A DNA stretch of 64,000 bases from Deltaproteobacteria bacterium (GCA_019310525.1 JAFDEE010000012.1:62001-126000); one strand, 5' to 3'; numbered from the stretch's first letter, positions 17,750 through 27,863 are shown. Program-made: numbers and translations. The notes: generated by a model from the sequence alone, not told the origin.

Positions 17750-18670
17750 ATGTCCCAATACGTTGTTAAACGTCTTATTTCCACCATACCCGTTCTCATT
17801 GGAATCTCCATCATGCTCTTCTTCATGCTGCGCGCTCTTCCCGGCGATCCCGCCCAAGTGCTCGCCGGCCAAATGGCAACGCAGGAAGACATTCAACTCA
17901 TTCGCACCCAGCTTGGACTGGATAGGCCCATTTACATCCAGTATGCGACCTTTTTTTGGCGTTTGATCCGGTTTGACCTGGGGAGATCGGCAAGGACCCA
18001 GAATCCCGTTATCCTTGAAATCTGGGCCCGTCTACCGAATACCATCATCCTGGCAGTGATCGCCATAACCCTGGCCTGCCTGTTTGGGATCCCCGCAGGC
18101 ATCATCTCGGCCGTCCGGCCGTATTCTGTGCTGGACTATTTCGTTACCGCCGCGACCCTCTTCGGCATCTCCATGCCCGTCTTCTGGCTCGGGCTCATGC
18201 TGGTGGTCGTCTTTTCCGTTCTGCTTCATTGGTTGCCCGCCGGCGGGACGGGTTCATGGAAACATCTCATCCTGCCCTCCATCACCCTGAGCGCTTTCGT
18301 GGTGGCCTTCATTGCTCGGATGACCCGTTCAAGCATGCTCGAGGTCCTCTCCCAGGACTATACGACCACAGCCCGCTCTAAAGGGCTGAAGGAAAAGGTG
18401 GTCATCATAAAACATGCCCTGAAAAACGCACTCATTCCAATTATCACCGTAGTCGGCCTTCAATTCGGGATGCTCCTGGGGGGGGCTGTTTTAACAGAGA
18501 CTGTATTTGCATGGCCAGGACTGGGCCGTTTGATCGTGGATTCCATTCTGGCCCGTGACTATCCAGTAATCCAGGGAGCCATCCTCATCTTTGGGCTCCT
18601 TTACATACTGGTTAACCTTATAGTTGATGTGATTTACGCCTTTGTGGATCCGAGGATTCGTTATGACTGA
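17750..18670 (+). CDS. DppB/OppB-type ABC transporter permease
   Basis: 306 residues with about six membrane segments. The start MSQYVVKRLISTIPVLIGISIMLFFMLRALPGDPA is characteristic of the first permease of peptide/nickel ABC importers, and the EAA-loop (TARSKGLKEKVVIIKHALKNALIP) contacts the ATPases. It heads a four-gene operon. No periplasmic binding protein gene lies on either side, so the substrate remains unknown. Confidence 0.94.
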   Translation: MSQYVVKRLISTIPVLIGISIMLFFMLRALPGDPAQVLAGQMATQEDIQLIRTQLGLDRPIYIQYATFFWRLIRFDLGRSARTQNPVILEIWARLPNTIILAVIAITLACLFGIPAGIISAVRPYSVLDYFVTAATLFGISMPVFWLGLMLVVVFSVLLHWLPAGGTGSWKHLILPSITLSAFVVAFIARMTRSSMLEVLSQDYTTTARSKGLKEKVVIIKHALKNALIPIITVVGLQFGMLLGGAVLTETVFAWPGLGRLIVDSILARDYPVIQGAILIFGLLYILVNLIVDVIYAFVDPRIRYD

Positions 18671-19556
18671 TGAAATCCAGAGCACAGGATGTCTTACCCT
18701 GAATCGTCCAACACCCGCCGGCCGGTTCAGACGCTTTTGGTTCAAGCTCAAGCGAAACAAGGCAGCTCTGGCTGGAGGAGTCCTGATACTGTTCTATTTA
18801 TGCACTGCGCTTCTGGCACCGGTTCTCTTTCCCGGGAACCCATCGGTCCCTAATCTCGGCATGGCCCTGGAACCCCCCACCCTGGAACACCCCCTGGGAA
18901 CCGACGAACTGGGTCGATCCATTCTTGGCAGGATCATATATGGTTCCCGGGTTTCACTTTTGATCGCCGTAGGGGTCGTTTCGGTGGGATTGTTTATCGG
19001 AGTGCCCCTGGGGCTCATCTCAGGATACTATGGAGGAAAGATCGATTTCATCATTCAACGAATAACCGACACCATGTTGGCCTTTCCCGGTTTTTTATTG
19101 GCCCTGGGCCTCGTTGCCGTCCTGGGAGTGGGTCTCAAGAACGCCATGGTCTCCGTGGGTATCGCCATGATTCCACTTTACATCCGCCTTGTCAGAGGCT
19201 GCACCCTGGCGGTCAGGGAGGAAGTTTACGTGGAGGCGGCCCGGGCGGTTGGTACCAGGGATTCCGTCATCCTGATCAGGCACATTCTGCCCAATGTGAT
19301 GATTCCCATCATTGTTCAAACGAGCCTCGCCATGGGCATGGCCATCCTGTTTGCAGCGGGACTGGGATTCCTGGGCATCGGGGTACAGCCGCCCACACCG
19401 GAGTGGGGAACCATGCTTGGATCCGGCAGGGCATATATCTTCCGCGCACCCCACGTCGCCACCTTCCCCGGCATCGCCATCTTTCTTGCTGTTCTGGGAT
19501 TCAACCTCTTGGGTGACGGCCTGAGGGACGCACTTGATCCGAGGTTCAAACTATGA
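18663..19556 (+). CDS. DppC/OppC-type ABC transporter permease
   Basis: 297 residues: an N-terminal cytoplasmic stretch (1-30), a membrane anchor, then the binding-protein-dependent permease domain with the EAA loop YVEAARAVGTRDSVILIRHILPNVMIPI. It pairs with the preceding permease. ATG 18663 overlaps the previous stop by 8 bases, and its own stop overlaps the next ATG by 4. Confidence 0.94.
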   Translation: MTDEIQSTGCLTLNRPTPAGRFRRFWFKLKRNKAALAGGVLILFYLCTALLAPVLFPGNPSVPNLGMALEPPTLEHPLGTDELGRSILGRIIYGSRVSLLIAVGVVSVGLFIGVPLGLISGYYGGKIDFIIQRITDTMLAFPGFLLALGLVAVLGVGLKNAMVSVGIAMIPLYIRLVRGCTLAVREEVYVEAARAVGTRDSVILIRHILPNVMIPIIVQTSLAMGMAILFAAGLGFLGIGVQPPTPEWGTMLGSGRAYIFRAPHVATFPGIAIFLAVLGFNLLGDGLRDALDPRFKL

Positions 19557-20545
19557 ATGAACGGCCCAAACCCCTTCTTGAAATTCAAGACCTGCATACC
19601 CGCTTTCACACAATGGATGGAGTTGTAAGTGCCGTAGACGGGGTTGATTTTGAAGTTTATAGTGGCGAAACCTTGGGGTTGGTCGGGGAAAGCGGTTGCG
19701 GCAAAAGCGTCACTGCCCTCTCCATTTTGCGGCTTTTGCGTTGTCCTCCGGCTGAAATCAAAGGGCGGATTCTTTTCGAGGGTGAAAACCTCCTGGAACT
19801 CGACCGAGAAAAGATCAGAAAAATCAGAGGAAATGATATATCGATGATTTTTCAGGAACCCATGACCTCTCTGAATCCGGTTTTAAAAGTCGGGGAGCAG
19901 ATCGCTGAGGCCGCCAGGCTGCACAAAGCCATGAATCGCCCGGGATCCTGGCGGTGGGCGGTTGAGATGTTGCGGAGGGTTCAAATACCGGAACCTGATG
20001 CGAGATCCAGGCAATATCCTCACAAGTTCTCCGGAGGCATGCGACAGAGGGCCATGATCGCCATGGCCCTGTCCTGCAACCCACGGCTCATTTTGGCGGA
20101 TGAACCGACCACGGCCCTGGATGTAACCATCCAGGCCCAGATCATGGCCCTTTTACAGCAACTTAAAGATGAATTTAATACCGCCATTTTGTTGATTACC
20201 CATGATCTAGGTGTTATTGCGGAAATGGCCAGCAGGGTCATCGTCATGTACGCGGGCAAGGTGGTGGAGGAGGCACCGGTTAAAGATCTTTTTAGAGATC
20301 CCAGGCACCCTTACACACAAGGTCTGCTGGGATCGATACCAGTAATAGGCCGCAAGGAACAAACCGGCCGCCGCCTTCAGGAAATATCAGGTATCGTTCC
20401 CAGTCCGAATGAAATGCCTTCCGGGTGCAGGTTTCATCCTCGATGCAGTGAAGCAATGGATCGGTGCCGCCGGCAGGAACCGCCGATGACCCGTCTGGGC
20501 GAACACAGACGGGTCAATTGCTGGCTTCAGGCTGAAGTGTCATAA
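19553..20545 (+). CDS. DppD/OppD-type ABC transporter ATP-binding protein
   Basis: 330 residues. Walker A GESGCGKS, signature SGGMRQR, Walker [13 protein letters not shown], and the C-terminal oligopeptide-type extension with GCRFHPRC, which often binds a [4Fe-4S] cluster or metal in this subfamily. One of the two energising subunits of the importer. Confidence 0.95.
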   Translation: MNERPKPLLEIQDLHTRFHTMDGVVSAVDGVDFEVYSGETLGLVGESGCGKSVTALSILRLLRCPPAEIKGRILFEGENLLELDREKIRKIRGNDISMIFQEPMTSLNPVLKVGEQIAEAARLHKAMNRPGSWRWAVEMLRRVQIPEPDARSRQYPHKFSGGMRQRAMIAMALSCNPRLILADEPTTALDVTIQAQIMALLQQLKDEFNTAILLITHDLGVIAEMASRVIVMYAGKVVEEAPVKDLFRDPRHPYTQGLLGSIPVIGRKEQTGRRLQEISGIVPSPNEMPSGCRFHPRCSEAMDRCRRQEPPMTRLGEHRRVNCWLQAEVS

Positions 20546-20591
20546 AGGAAGGATAATATGCAACCATGAAAAAAAGGGAAAAGGGATTCCC

Positions 20592-21551
20592 ATGGCACTT
20601 TTAGAAGTTGAAAACCTGAAGAAGTATTTCCCGGTCAAAAAAGGAATACTCTCCCGTACTGTCGGGTATGTGCGGGCGGTGGACGGGGTCAGTTTCACCC
20701 TGGATCGCGGTGAAACCCTCGGCCTGGTGGGAGAAAGCGGATGCGGGAAGACTACCGTGGGTCGCTCGATATTACGCCTCATCGAACCTACCGACGGCCG
20801 TGTGGTCTTCAACGGAAAGAATTTGCTTGACCTGGACCGTGAAGAACTTAGGAACATTCGAGCATCACTTCAAATTATTTTCCAGGACCCCTTCTCGTCT
20901 CTGAATCCCCGTATGAGTGTCGCCCAAATTATAGGAGAACCGATCCAAAACCACATGAAGATTTCAAAAAAGGAAATCAGGGACAAGGTCGCCTATTTGA
21001 TGGAACGCGTCGGGCTCCACCCCGACCAGATGAATCGCTATCCTCACGAGTTCTCAGGAGGACAACGCCAGCGGATCGGTATCGCCCGGGCCCTGGCTCT
21101 CAATCCCCTTGCCATCATTTGTGATGAACCCGTCTCGGCCCTGGATGTCTCCATTCAGGCCCAGGTAATAAATCTCCTAGTCCAGCTTCAGGAACAGATG
21201 AACCTTTCATATCTGTTTATCGCCCATGATTTGAGTGTCGTGGAACACATCAGCGACCGGGTGGCCGTCATGTATTTGGGGCATATTGTGGAATTGGCGA
21301 CAGACAAGGAACTCTACCGTAATCCGCTGCATCCATACAGCCAGGCATTACTCTCGGCGGTTCCCATTCCCGACCCTGAGATCAGCAGAAAGAAAATCCT
21401 TCTTCAGGGGGATGTACCAAGCCCCCTGAACCCTCCCGAAGGTTGTCCCTTTCACACCAGGTGCCCGGAACGCAAGGAAATATGTACCGAGGAGACACCT
21501 GTCTTCAGAAACATGGGCGGTGAACATTGGGTCGCCTGCCACCTCAGGTAG
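20592..21551 (+). CDS. DppF/OppF-type ABC transporter ATP-binding protein
   Basis: 319 residues. Walker [10 protein letters not shown], signature SGGQRQR, Walker [13 protein letters not shown] and the C-terminal [10 protein letters not shown] motif. Second ATPase of the importer, 46 bases behind its partner. Confidence 0.95.
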   Translation: MALLEVENLKKYFPVKKGILSRTVGYVRAVDGVSFTLDRGETLGLVGESGCGKTTVGRSILRLIEPTDGRVVFNGKNLLDLDREELRNIRASLQIIFQDPFSSLNPRMSVAQIIGEPIQNHMKISKKEIRDKVAYLMERVGLHPDQMNRYPHEFSGGQRQRIGIARALALNPLAIICDEPVSALDVSIQAQVINLLVQLQEQMNLSYLFIAHDLSVVEHISDRVAVMYLGHIVELATDKELYRNPLHPYSQALLSAVPIPDPEISRKKILLQGDVPSPLNPPEGCPFHTRCPERKEICTEETPVFRNMGGEHWVACHLR

Positions 21552-21656
21552 TAATGAGTAAAGGAAAAGAAGGGTATCAGGGTGCTCCGTCCATACGGAA
21601 TAGATGGATAGAGTCCCTTTACAAGCCTAATAGTGGATTGTCTTTAGGATTCCCTC

Positions 21657-23243
21657 CTAAAAATCCTTGAAATCATCATCGTCCAGGGGAATCACTTCAT
21701 CGGGCCTTACTTCTTTCGGGCGGTGCGGCGCGGGCAAGGGAGATTTTCCTGCCCTCTTATTCACCACCCCACCGGCCCTGTCAGGGATATCCCGCGAAGG
21801 ACCGATTGATTTGTCCGACAGCGCTTTGGGAGCTCTTTTATTCTTTTTACCGGCACCCACCCCGACCTGGGTAACCAATTCAGAGACCAGGTTCCTCATG
21901 GCCTCGGCCTCTGAGGTCATCTCCTGCGCAGCACTGGCACACTCCTCAGCCCGGGCGGCATTCTGCTGAACCACCGTATCCATTTCCGCCACACCAAGAT
22001 TCAACTGTTCGATTCCCTTGGCCTGCTCACTTGAGGCTGCAGCGATCTCACTGACCAGATCATTCACCTTTTTACTGGTTTCAGCGATTTCAGAAAATTC
22101 CTGGTTGGTTTTCTGTACCAAATCCCCGCCTTCCTCCACTTTCTGAACCGTCCCCTTGATCAGTTCCGCCGTGCTCTTGGCGGCTTCGGCCGCCCGCATT
22201 GCAAGATTCCTCACCTCATCGGCCACAACGGCGAACCCGGCTCCGGCCTCCCCCGCCCTGGCAGCCTCCACTGCCGCGTTAAGTGCAAGGAGATTTGTTT
22301 GAAATGCTATCTCATCGATCGTCTTGATGATCTTGGAAGTCTCTTCGCTTGCCCTTGAAATCTCCTCCATAGAAGCAATGACTCGGGACATGGACTCGTT
22401 GGCCCGCCGGATGATCGCATCGGACTCCTTGGTCAAATTATCGGCCTGGGCTGCGTTTTCCGCGCTCTGCTTGGTCATGGAAGATATCTCCTCAAGAGCC
22501 GAGGAGGTCTCCTCCAGCGTGGCTGCTTGCTGCGTTGATCCTTCGGCGAGCTGCATGCTCGTTTCGTTCATCATGGAAGCCACATCCAATGTCTTTGAAG
22601 ATGCGTCAGACAGATCTCGGGACAATTTATTCAGAGATCTGAAGATAACCTGCACATTCTTTCTCACAATAAAGAGACTGATGAGGAAAAGGGCACAGAG
22701 AATACCCGCGCCCCATCGCAAGACATTTCCCACCAACTTCACCTTGTTTGAAGCCTCATGGTCCATGAGGAAAACGGCCTTATTCATTTCCTTGAGCAAT
22801 GTCTCATTGTTGTTCTTCAGATAATCCAGTGACTCCTTATCCTTTTTCTTGAGAAAGGTCCGGATCTTTTCATTGAACACACTCCAAATGGATTCCACTG
22901 TTTTCAATTGTCCTATGACATCCTCACTCTCCGGTTGGGGGAGTGTAGTAAAATCAGTCTGTTCCAGGTCAAGGGGCGCTTCACCCCCGTAAAGAAGAGC
23001 CTTCAGGGTCTTGTGGAATACATCAACCGTATTCATGACCTTGTCCGATGAAAAACCGCCCTGCAAATAAAGCAATACTTCCTTGGTCATTTTTTGGCTT
23101 AACATCCGCTGCCGCCCTGCCAGATTCACCACCACGCTGTCATGGGCCTGCTGTTTCTGCATACTGATTACAATCCAGATAAGAGAAATCGCAATAAGGA
23201 ACTGCAAGATGATCGCTGCGTATAGTTTTGTCGATATCTTCAT
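21657..23243 (-). CDS. methyl-accepting chemotaxis protein with PilJ-type sensor
   Basis: 528 residues. A first membrane segment (about 8-28), a periplasmic PilJ-like domain whose N-terminus has [13 protein letters not shown] (about 40-52), a second membrane segment (about 180-198), then a long signalling coiled coil. Its hairpin tip reads [23 protein letters not shown], the site of CheA/CheW contact. I do not see a classical HAMP between the second membrane helix and the coil. The C-terminus is acidic and lacks the NWETF-type CheR tether. PilJ domains of this kind also occur in NarX-type nitrate sensors. The signal is unknown. Confidence 0.93.
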   Translation of the reverse strand: MKISTKLYAAIILQFLIAISLIWIVISMQKQQAHDSVVVNLAGRQRMLSQKMTKEVLLYLQGGFSSDKVMNTVDVFHKTLKALLYGGEAPLDLEQTDFTTLPQPESEDVIGQLKTVESIWSVFNEKIRTFLKKKDKESLDYLKNNNETLLKEMNKAVFLMDHEASNKVKLVGNVLRWGAGILCALFLISLFIVRKNVQVIFRSLNKLSRDLSDASSKTLDVASMMNETSMQLAEGSTQQAATLEETSSALEEISSMTKQSAENAAQADNLTKESDAIIRRANESMSRVIASMEEISRASEETSKIIKTIDEIAFQTNLLALNAAVEAARAGEAGAGFAVVADEVRNLAMRAAEAAKSTAELIKGTVQKVEEGGDLVQKTNQEFSEIAETSKKVNDLVSEIAAASSEQAKGIEQLNLGVAEMDTVVQQNAARAEECASAAQEMTSEAEAMRNLVSELVTQVGVGAGKKNKRAPKALSDKSIGPSRDIPDRAGGVVNKRAGKSPLPAPHRPKEVRPDEVIPLDDDDFKDF

Positions 23244-23635
23244 CCCCAGCCTCCTTTAAAGTGTGTTTCTCAAAGGGTCAAATCAGATGCCAGGCACGAA
23301 ATTTTCCCCCTCGAGGAATACGGTCTCACCCTGAAATCTTCTTTACGAGATTGAATATAGCATAATCCATACCAAAACAGCCAAAAGGCGATTGAACCCA
23401 ACCATCTGTTTTGACCGCACTTTTTCGGGAATCAGGCTCAAGGCTTCCCTTACCTCCGACTTCTTTGGTTCCACGGTATCGTCAAATAATTGACCAACGC
23501 GATACCCTCATGACAGGACCGTGTGGAAGACGGGAAAAGGCATGGGCTTTCTTCAGGAACTCTTCAAGAAAGAGGAAAAATGGCTTTGGCGAAGGGTGGG
23601 TGTAAAAAAACAAAGACAAATGAAGGAGTTGTTCG
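23244..23635. other. control region upstream of the chemoreceptor, with a tiny frame
   Basis: The minus-strand promoter candidate is listed separately. On the plus strand a 36-codon frame (23542-23652, ATG behind AAAGG) encodes a basic amphipathic peptide MGFLQELFKKEEKWLWRRVG..., overlapping the decayed small gene at 23636. I cannot support it as a gene beyond that. Confidence 0.3.
23278..23292 (-). promoter_or_regulatory. sigma-54-like promoter candidate for the chemoreceptor
   Basis: On the minus strand TGGCAT, five bases, TTGA lies 35-49 bases upstream of the chemoreceptor ATG. The spacing of the -24 GG and -12 elements is right for sigma-54, but the -12 dinucleotide is GA where GC is standard. 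The same variant occurs at 41384-41398. Confidence 0.35.
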
Positions 23636-23683
23636 ATGATTCATCGTTTTAAGCACGGACTGATCCGGGTGAAAAGGGGCTAG
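23636..23683 (+). pseudogene. decayed copy of the small CKHGL protein gene
   Basis: ATG behind AAGGAG opens a 15-codon frame MIHRFKHGLIRVKRG. Nine of its first ten residues equal the 52-residue protein at 16124-16282, but the first Cys is Phe, and the CxxC part and tail are missing. I read this as a truncated paralogue, or a leader peptide derived from one. Its end overlaps the tail of the FmdE-like gene on the other strand. Confidence 0.5.
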
Positions 23684-24285
23684 GAAACCACCGGAAGGGT
23701 CCCCTTTACGGAATCACGATAGGGGCTCTCTCCCTGGCAGGCCCTGCAAATTCCACCGTCTCTTGCAGGGTAAGATTCTCCGCAGAGGGGGCAAACCGCG
23801 AAACCACCCCTGTGGGGCCTTCCCAGGAAACAGGGATGAACCTCCACTTCCTGAACGCCGTAAATGCTCTCCCCGGCCTCCCTGATCTGATCCAGGAGAC
23901 GGTCGGGGTCTTGTTCGGCCTTGGGTTTCGTCTTGAAAAACCACGCCCGGATTTCAGACCACTTCTCAAGCCTTGCGGGATCCAGGAACACACGGATGCC
24001 TTTCCCCCCGGTCTTTTCATAAAGGGCGAGAGCATATCTTCCAAGGTCGACGATCCGAAGCCAACCGTTGCCGACCGTACATGGGGTAAGCAACTGGACG
24101 GCATCGGGCAGGCAGGCCCGCGTCTCGCATATGGCGTCAAAAAGCCCTTCCGCCGGAAGTCGCCTGTACGCCACGTCAACCATGACGCCCCCGATCACCA
24201 CGCCCGGCGCCAAGTGCCCGTGAAAGGACCGAACGAGGGATAAATAATCTTCAAAGGTATAGGTGCAAATATTCATACGCGCCAT
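23680..24285 (-). CDS. FmdE family protein with C-terminal zinc ribbon
   Basis: 201 residues. The FmdE domain has SFHGHLAPGVVIG near residue 20 and CTVGNGW near 70. The C-terminal CPLCG...CRACQG is a zinc ribbon (two CxxC pairs). FmdE was named from tungsten/molybdenum formylmethanofuran dehydrogenase operons; related proteins often accompany molybdoenzymes. Most members I know have FHGHxCPG; here the Cys is Ala. Last gene of the trihydroxybenzene operon, 57 bases behind the beta subunit, so it may help metal-cofactor handling of the hydroxytransferases. That is an inference. A start at the internal ATG (MNICTYT) is possible. Confidence 0.8.
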   Translation of the reverse strand: MARMNICTYTFEDYLSLVRSFHGHLAPGVVIGGVMVDVAYRRLPAEGLFDAICETRACLPDAVQLLTPCTVGNGWLRIVDLGRYALALYEKTGGKGIRVFLDPARLEKWSEIRAWFFKTKPKAEQDPDRLLDQIREAGESIYGVQEVEVHPCFLGRPHRGGFAVCPLCGESYPARDGGICRACQGESPYRDSVKGTLPVVS

Positions 24286-24342
24286 TTATCCGGGATGCAT
24301 AGGGAATTCACCTCCCCTGGATCCCGGACACGTCTTGGTGGG

Positions 24343-25179
24343 TCACAGGAAAACCGTCCCGATATTCAGGCTCGTGTTCAACTCCACCTCGATCTTCTTT
24401 TCTTCATGCCCCGGGTACTGAATCAATAGGATATATCTCCCGCTTTCCTCCTCGAGATTATCGAACTTGAAGTCGCCGTAATTATTGGTGGTGGTTTCTC
24501 CGATCTCACCACGGGTACCATCCATCAGGATCACTCTGGCCCCTTCGGCGCACTCGTCAGGGTCCCTGAGCGCAACGCTCCCCGCGATGAAACATTTCGT
24601 GTACCGGTAAAGGTTCCGGTAGTAGACCCGCGGCCTGGTACCAAGTTCCGGGAGATAGGGCTCCAGGCCCTCGGATTCCCTGATCCTGGCCATTTCGGCA
24701 TCATCGGCCCGGATTATGCTCAGGGCTCCCGTCGGACAGGCCTGGACGCATCTCGGCTCCTTCCAGCCCTCATCCAGAAGGTGAACGCAAAAAGTGCACT
24801 TCTGCGGCACCGCCTTTTCACTGTTCCACCATACGGCCCCGTAAGGACAGGCATCCACGACACCCTTCTGTCCCCGTGCCTTCACAGGGTCGATGAGAAC
24901 GATCCCGTCCTCCCGCTTGTAGACGGCCCCGTCCCGCGCCGCCTTGATGCAGGGGGCATCGTCACAATGCATGCACGGGACGGGTAAGTAGGCGACATCC
25001 ACCTTGGGATACCGGCCCCGCTCCTTCCGCATGATGTTCATCCAGCGATGCCCGTGCCTGGGTTGTGCCAGGGAATAGGGGAGAAAATCATTGTCCACAT
25101 ACTCATCCTTGCAGGAGAGGAAACAGTTGTTGCAATCGTGGCATTTGGCCACGTCGACGACAAGGTTCCATCTTTTCAT
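24343..25179 (-). CDS. transhydroxylase/resorcinol hydroxylase-like beta subunit (iron-sulfur), copy 1
   Basis: 278 residues, close to the 274 of pyrogallol-phloroglucinol transhydroxylase beta of Pelobacter acidigallici. It has ferredoxin-type cysteine sets: CHDCNNCFLSC at 13-23, CMHCDDAPC, a CPYGAV and CTFCVHLL...CVQACPTG, enough for three [4Fe-4S] clusters. The last 75 residues (GARVILMDGTRGEIG...GDFKFDNLEEESGRY) form a Cna-B/transthyretin-like beta domain, as in the solved transhydroxylase. It lies 12 bases behind its alpha subunit. It has no Tat or Sec signal, so the pair is cytoplasmic. Confidence 0.88.
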   Translation of the reverse strand: MKRWNLVVDVAKCHDCNNCFLSCKDEYVDNDFLPYSLAQPRHGHRWMNIMRKERGRYPKVDVAYLPVPCMHCDDAPCIKAARDGAVYKREDGIVLIDPVKARGQKGVVDACPYGAVWWNSEKAVPQKCTFCVHLLDEGWKEPRCVQACPTGALSIIRADDAEMARIRESEGLEPYLPELGTRPRVYYRNLYRYTKCFIAGSVALRDPDECAEGARVILMDGTRGEIGETTTNNYGDFKFDNLEEESGRYILLIQYPGHEEKKIEVELNTSLNIGTVFL

Positions 25180-25191
25180 CCCTTACACCCC

Positions 25192-27753
25192 CTAACATTT
25201 CTCGATCTGCACCAGGCAGGAGTTGGGCGCCATTCCGCAGGCGTTCTTGGAAATGAAGCGGCTCGGGGTCAGGATATTGATACAGCCCCTCCGATCCGGC
25301 GATTCTCCCGGGTCGCCCAGGGGATCGTAATCCGCGCATGATTCATAGGAATGAACCGTCCCCGGGGGAACCCTCTCGGTAACCTGGGCGGCACAGATGA
25401 CCGCCCCCCTGTCGTTGAATACCCTAACAAGGTCGTTGTTCCTGATTCCACGCTCCGCCGCATCCCTCGTGTGGATCCTTATGATCCAGTAGTAATAACC
25501 GTCGATCAGCACCCTGTGATCCTTGACGTCATTGATGATGCTGTCTTTCCCGTCGCCCATGGTGTGGAAACTGAACCTGGGATGAGGTGAAATGAGCTGG
25601 AGAGGATATTTCCCGTAAAGTCTCGTGGTGTGGTGGCCTTCCCAGGATGGAATATATTTCGGGATGAGTGGCCTCTCCTCGTCTCCCGGATCGAATTTCT
25701 TCAGGCTGGAGGACTCGAATTCAATGAGGCCGCTGGTGGTCTGGAGACCCTCGCCGAATACTTCCTGGGACTCGGGATGAGGTCCCCAGTCCGGGGTATC
25801 ACGCCTCCGGTTCTCCGCGAACCACCTCAGGGCGGGTGTGGGGCGGTAGTCTTCCGGAAGTGGGACAACGAAATAGCCCTTCTTGAAAAATTCCTCCCAT
25901 GTGATGTGCTTGGGCAAGTCGGAAGCGTCGAAAAGCCTCTTTACCCAATCCAGTTCCGTCAATCCACCGTCGGTGTAAACATCGTAGAGTCCCAGCCTTC
26001 GAGACAAGAAGGCGAAGATGTCATAGTCCGACTTGGACTCTCCCAAGGGCTCGATGCACTTCTTTTGCAGGGTGATGATCCTGTGGTTGACCTGGCTGGT
26101 GTTGTCCGGGATGTATCCGTGGCAACCGGCGAATTCGCTGATATCCCACCGCTCGAAATTGGTGCAGGCCGGCAGCAGGACATCGGCGAACCGTGCCTCT
26201 CCCTCAAACCAGATGGACTGATTCACCACGAAGGGCAAACGATCCGTCCGGTAGGCCTTCACATACCGGTTCGTCTCGTTCATGGTGCCGATGAAGGACC
26301 CCCCATAGCGATAGTACATCTGGATCTCCGGGTAACCGTCCGCCGGGTACTTGTACTTATGGAACTGGGCCTCGATGGACTGGCCGCAGAATCCTTTCCC
26401 CCTCCATTCGTAGTGCCCCTCCAAAATGCATTCCGGGATCCTTAGTCTCGGGATATGTTGCCCCATCGGGGTGTTGATGCTCGAACGCGTCGGCCGCTCA
26501 TGCATCCGGTAGACGAACCGGAATCCAGCAGCCGAGTTGTCCACGTCCCCGGACATGCCTCCCTCCGTGTACCCCGGAAACAGGAAATCGGAGTTGTGGG
26601 GTGCCCCCTGGGTCGTGCCCCAGATGTTGATTCCGGGTTTTCCCAGGCCCTGCATGGCCTGAAGGCTGATCATCAACCGTGCCCAGGCTCCCCCTGTGGC
26701 GGACCGGCAGGCTCCGCCCCAGCCCCCCAGTCCACCTGCGGCAAGCATGGTCTTCTTGGAGGCCCACTCCCTGGCCAGGGCCTTGATCTCCCGGGCGGGG
26801 ACGGTGCTCTCCCTCTCCGCCCATTCCGGGGTCTTCGGGACGCCGTCCTCCTTCCCAAGGATGTAGTCTTTCCACTTGTCGAACCCAATGGTCCTGCCCT
26901 GGATGTATTCCTTGTCGTAGAGGTCTTCGGTGATCCAGACAAAGGCGATGGCGCAGGCCACGGCGTTCCCCGTATCCGGCCTCGGGGCAAACCACTTGTC
27001 TGCGTAAAGGCCTGCCGTGTGGTTGAAAAACGGGTCGATAAACACCATCTTGACCCCAAGTTCCTTGAGCCACATCCGGCGGCAGGTGCTTTCAAAGGCG
27101 GCGTAGATCCCGCTGGTGGTCTCCGGATCGCTTGACCAGAAGACGATCATCTCGGTATGCTTCAGGGCATCCTCCAGGAGGTCGTACTGCTCGGGAATAC
27201 CAAGCCTGTGGCTGAATCCCCACTGGTGCATCCCTTCCCAGTGCCATCCTTCCCAGCTGTCCGGATTGTGATCGGCATAGGTGAAGCCGACAAGGTTCAT
27301 GAACCTGAAATAGGCGCTGTGCCGATACCCAAGGTGACCCCAGAGGTGGTGAGAACTGGCGGTGGACAGGATGGCTGCCGGGCCATACTCCCGTTTGATC
27401 CGCCGTATCTCCCCCGTAACGATGTCGGCGGCCTCGTCCCAGCTGATCCGCTCGTATCCCGACTCCCCCCTCTTTTCACAGTTCCGCTTCCCCGCCGGGT
27501 CGAAGTCCACGCGCTTCATAGGGTAAAGAAGGCGGTTGGGCGAGTAGATCATCGACCTCCATGCGAAGGAATAGGGGGAAAGGGTGGTTTTGCGGGGAGG
27601 AGAGAATTCTCTTCCCCTCGCCCTGATCACCCAGGAGGGCGCATCGCTTTGGTCCAGTTCCATGGGCGTCATGCGGATGATCCGGCCGTCCTTCACGTAG
27701 ACGAAAACCGGTCCCCCCGTCGTGCCATTGGTCAGTTTTTGAACCTCACCCAT
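25192..27753 (-). CDS. molybdopterin hydroxytransferase (pyrogallol transhydroxylase / resorcinol hydroxylase-like) alpha subunit, copy 1
   Basis: 853 residues from ATG 27753 (GGGGGAAG site; a longer frame begins at 27801). A DMSO-reductase-family molybdopterin enzyme without Tat signal or N-terminal Fe-S cluster, as in pyrogallol-phloroglucinol transhydroxylase (about 875 residues). From memory, its catalytic residues are His144, Asp174, Ser175 (Mo ligand) and Tyr404. The same residues with the same spacings occur here: His135, Asp165, Ser166 (in HNPDSWEGW) and Tyr395 (in FPGYTEGG). I infer it moves or adds a hydroxyl on a di- or trihydroxybenzene without oxygen. Acetylene hydratase-like or other members are less likely because of the paired beta subunit with Cna-B domain. 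Confidence 0.87.
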   Translation of the reverse strand: MGEVQKLTNGTTGGPVFVYVKDGRIIRMTPMELDQSDAPSWVIRARGREFSPPRKTTLSPYSFAWRSMIYSPNRLLYPMKRVDFDPAGKRNCEKRGESGYERISWDEAADIVTGEIRRIKREYGPAAILSTASSHHLWGHLGYRHSAYFRFMNLVGFTYADHNPDSWEGWHWEGMHQWGFSHRLGIPEQYDLLEDALKHTEMIVFWSSDPETTSGIYAAFESTCRRMWLKELGVKMVFIDPFFNHTAGLYADKWFAPRPDTGNAVACAIAFVWITEDLYDKEYIQGRTIGFDKWKDYILGKEDGVPKTPEWAERESTVPAREIKALAREWASKKTMLAAGGLGGWGGACRSATGGAWARLMISLQAMQGLGKPGINIWGTTQGAPHNSDFLFPGYTEGGMSGDVDNSAAGFRFVYRMHERPTRSSINTPMGQHIPRLRIPECILEGHYEWRGKGFCGQSIEAQFHKYKYPADGYPEIQMYYRYGGSFIGTMNETNRYVKAYRTDRLPFVVNQSIWFEGEARFADVLLPACTNFERWDISEFAGCHGYIPDNTSQVNHRIITLQKKCIEPLGESKSDYDIFAFLSRRLGLYDVYTDGGLTELDWVKRLFDASDLPKHITWEEFFKKGYFVVPLPEDYRPTPALRWFAENRRRDTPDWGPHPESQEVFGEGLQTTSGLIEFESSSLKKFDPGDEERPLIPKYIPSWEGHHTTRLYGKYPLQLISPHPRFSFHTMGDGKDSIINDVKDHRVLIDGYYYWIIRIHTRDAAERGIRNNDLVRVFNDRGAVICAAQVTERVPPGTVHSYESCADYDPLGDPGESPDRRGCINILTPSRFISKNACGMAPNSCLVQIEKC

Positions 27754-27863
27754 GAGTCTTCCCCCTCTCTCTCGTTCACGACCGGTATCTGCCCTGCTCA
27801 AGGAGGTGCCAGGATTTCATCTCCACCGAGTTCTCTCCAAGATCGAGTCGGCTTGATTTCCGC

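Noticed and set aside
23411-23605. 64-codon plus-strand frame upstream of the decayed small gene
   Set aside because: No ribosome-binding site and no family pattern; a different frame in the same DNA is at least as protein-like, so neither can be trusted.
16124-23683. CRISPR array or direct-repeat system joining the two similar small loci
   Set aside because: Only two copies, 7.5 kb apart and coding-like; no regular spacers were found anywhere in the window.
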